64,000 nucleotides of DNA from Promethearchaeota archaeon (GTDB taxonomy: Archaea; Asgardarchaeota; Lokiarchaeia; Sigyniarchaeales; SOKP01), in NCBI GenBank assembly GCA_019058445.1, contig JAHPZA010000007.1, positions 1-64,000 of the forward strand, read 5' to 3'. Under the pieces are notes generated by a model. It saw nothing but the letters and a program-made list of their open reading frames with translations, ran no database searches and was not told the DNA's origin. This document shows positions 63,454 through 64,000 of this stretch, piece by piece (position 1 is the first letter of the stretch; each line of letters opens with the position of its first letter). The translations under genes were made by a program, and so were the position numbers.

Positions 63454-64000
63454 GTGCCGAAGAAAAAAAAACCAAAAAGCAATAGTAAGTTTTTGATTAT
63501 CCTATCCATCTGTTTAATCCTAATTTTATTACCCTTCATTCTTTTTAGGGATAGATTATTTGTAATAACGAGTAATTCCATGGAACCTACCTTAAATGTA
63601 GGAGATCTTGTCATCCGTGGAGATAAAGATCCAGAAGATATTAAAACAGGGGAGGAAGATGGAGATATTTTGATATTAAGAGGACCTGATTATTATTATG
63701 ATAAAGGATTTGATCCAATATTCTGGGGAAATTTAGAGGATGGAACACCAATAATCCATAGAGCCATTGATAAGAAAAAAATTGGTGATAAATGGTATTT
63801 TAAGACAAAGGGCGACAACAATAAAGTCGCTGACGGGGGATATAAGTTTATTAATAAGACGGATGAATATGATTATGTTGTAATTGAATATAATGAATCT
63901 GAAGTAATATATATTTCTGAAACTGAAGTCTTAGGGATAGTTATTTTTAAAATCCCCTATATTGGATATATAAAAATTTATTTTCCAGTAATTTTTGCAT
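63454..64000 (+). CDS. Signal peptidase I, archaeal/ER (Sec11) type, 3' end outside window
   Basis: At least 182 aa from GTG 63454; cut by the window edge. One N-terminal membrane helix (about 16-30) is followed by the catalytic Ser motif TSNSMEPTL (about 49). The second box has HRAI, with His in place of the bacterial Lys, marking the archaeal/eukaryotic Ser-His type. The box with KGDNNKVADGG supplies the Asp residues. It removes signal peptides outside the membrane. ATG 63452 is out of frame and stops after 14 codons. Divergent from the GHMP kinase. Confidence 0.85.
   Translation, partial: MPKKKKPKSNSKFLIILSICLILILLPFILFRDRLFVITSNSMEPTLNVGDLVIRGDKDPEDIKTGEEDGDILILRGPDYYYDKGFDPIFWGNLEDGTPIIHRAIDKKKIGDKWYFKTKGDNNKVADGGYKFINKTDEYDYVVIEYNESEVIYISETEVLGIVIFKIPYIGYIKIYFPVIFA

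Noticed and set aside
1..64000. CRISPR arrays, transposase genes, toxin-antitoxin pairs or known phage genes
   Set aside because: No regularly spaced repeats, transposase motifs or phage structural genes were seen. The RHH protein has no adjacent toxin-like gene.

Overview
The window comes from an archaeal chromosome, most likely an Asgard archaeon of the Lokiarchaeia/Promethearchaeia type. It is AT-rich with short intergenic gaps. The information-processing genes are archaeal: aRF1, aIF2-beta, NMD3, Rio1, a Dim2/Pno1-type KH protein, ABCE1, class I LysRS, two TFBs and RNA polymerase subunit P. They sit beside gene types that are abundant in Asgard genomes: a Roadblock/LC7 domain, a longin-like domain, an MglA/Arf-like GTPase domain, SDS22-like leucine-rich repeats, TPRs and many small zinc-ribbon or membrane proteins. 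The 23S rRNA is preceded by a protein gene and not by 16S, so the rRNA genes are unlinked here. All five tRNA genes seen contain introns, most at non-canonical positions.

Layout. 1-1.5 kb: 5' part of 23S rRNA (minus strand) with a GC-rich, strongly structured leader. 1.5-4.4 kb: two sister HEAT/LRR proteins and a third copy that has only the N-terminal domain. 4.5-7.8 kb: DUF72, ketopantoate reductase, an N-terminal acetyltransferase and phosphopantothenate synthetase (two CoA-pathway genes). 7.9-13.1 kb: aRF1, Get3/ArsA ATPase, an NcsA-type tRNA thiolase and a site-2 protease. 14.2-18.5 kb: initiator tRNA with two introns, an RPA-like OB protein, then a ribosome biogenesis/translation run (aIF2-beta, DUF424, NMD3, Rio1, KH). 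18.5-25.8 kb: FtsZ with a possible relic of a second ftsZ tail 3 kb away, an M20 peptidase, a PLP decarboxylase and a glycosyltransferase. 25.8-34.3 kb: SWIM protein, a ThiI-like PP-loop enzyme without THUMP, YkgJ, PAC2, rpoP, TFB, Roadblock, ArgC/LysY, a class I aldolase-type enzyme and a PAC4-like small protein.

34.3-35.1 kb is a cluster of four tRNA genes (Leu, Leu, Glu, Asn) carrying seven introns between them; tRNA-Asn alone has three. Removing the inferred introns gives 85, 87, 75 and 74 nt tRNAs. 35.2-44.9 kb is an accessory-looking island: a longin-like protein, a TPR protein, a membrane-anchored HerA/VirB4-like ATPase with a zinc ribbon, a disordered charged repeat protein, a Trp-rich coiled protein, a zinc ribbon and several small multi-pass membrane proteins. 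45.2-46.7 kb holds the most striking gene: a complete TFB fused in one frame to a small GTPase domain.

46.9-57 kb: short winged-helix and zinc-finger regulators, a metallo-beta-lactamase fold gene cut by one in-frame TAA, two tandem B12-binding radical SAM enzymes, a NIF3 homologue with a changed metal site, a HIT protein, a bacterial-style Flp pilin and an RHH protein. 57-64 kb returns to housekeeping: class II fructose-bisphosphate aldolase, ABCE1 divergent from LysRS, a GHMP kinase and the start of an archaeal/ER-type signal peptidase running off the window. Two families recur: proteostasis factors (PAC2, PAC4-like, Get3, S2P, signal peptidase) and small-GTPase-linked folds (Roadblock, longin, TFB-GTPase), the second consistent with a GTPase-rich signalling network.
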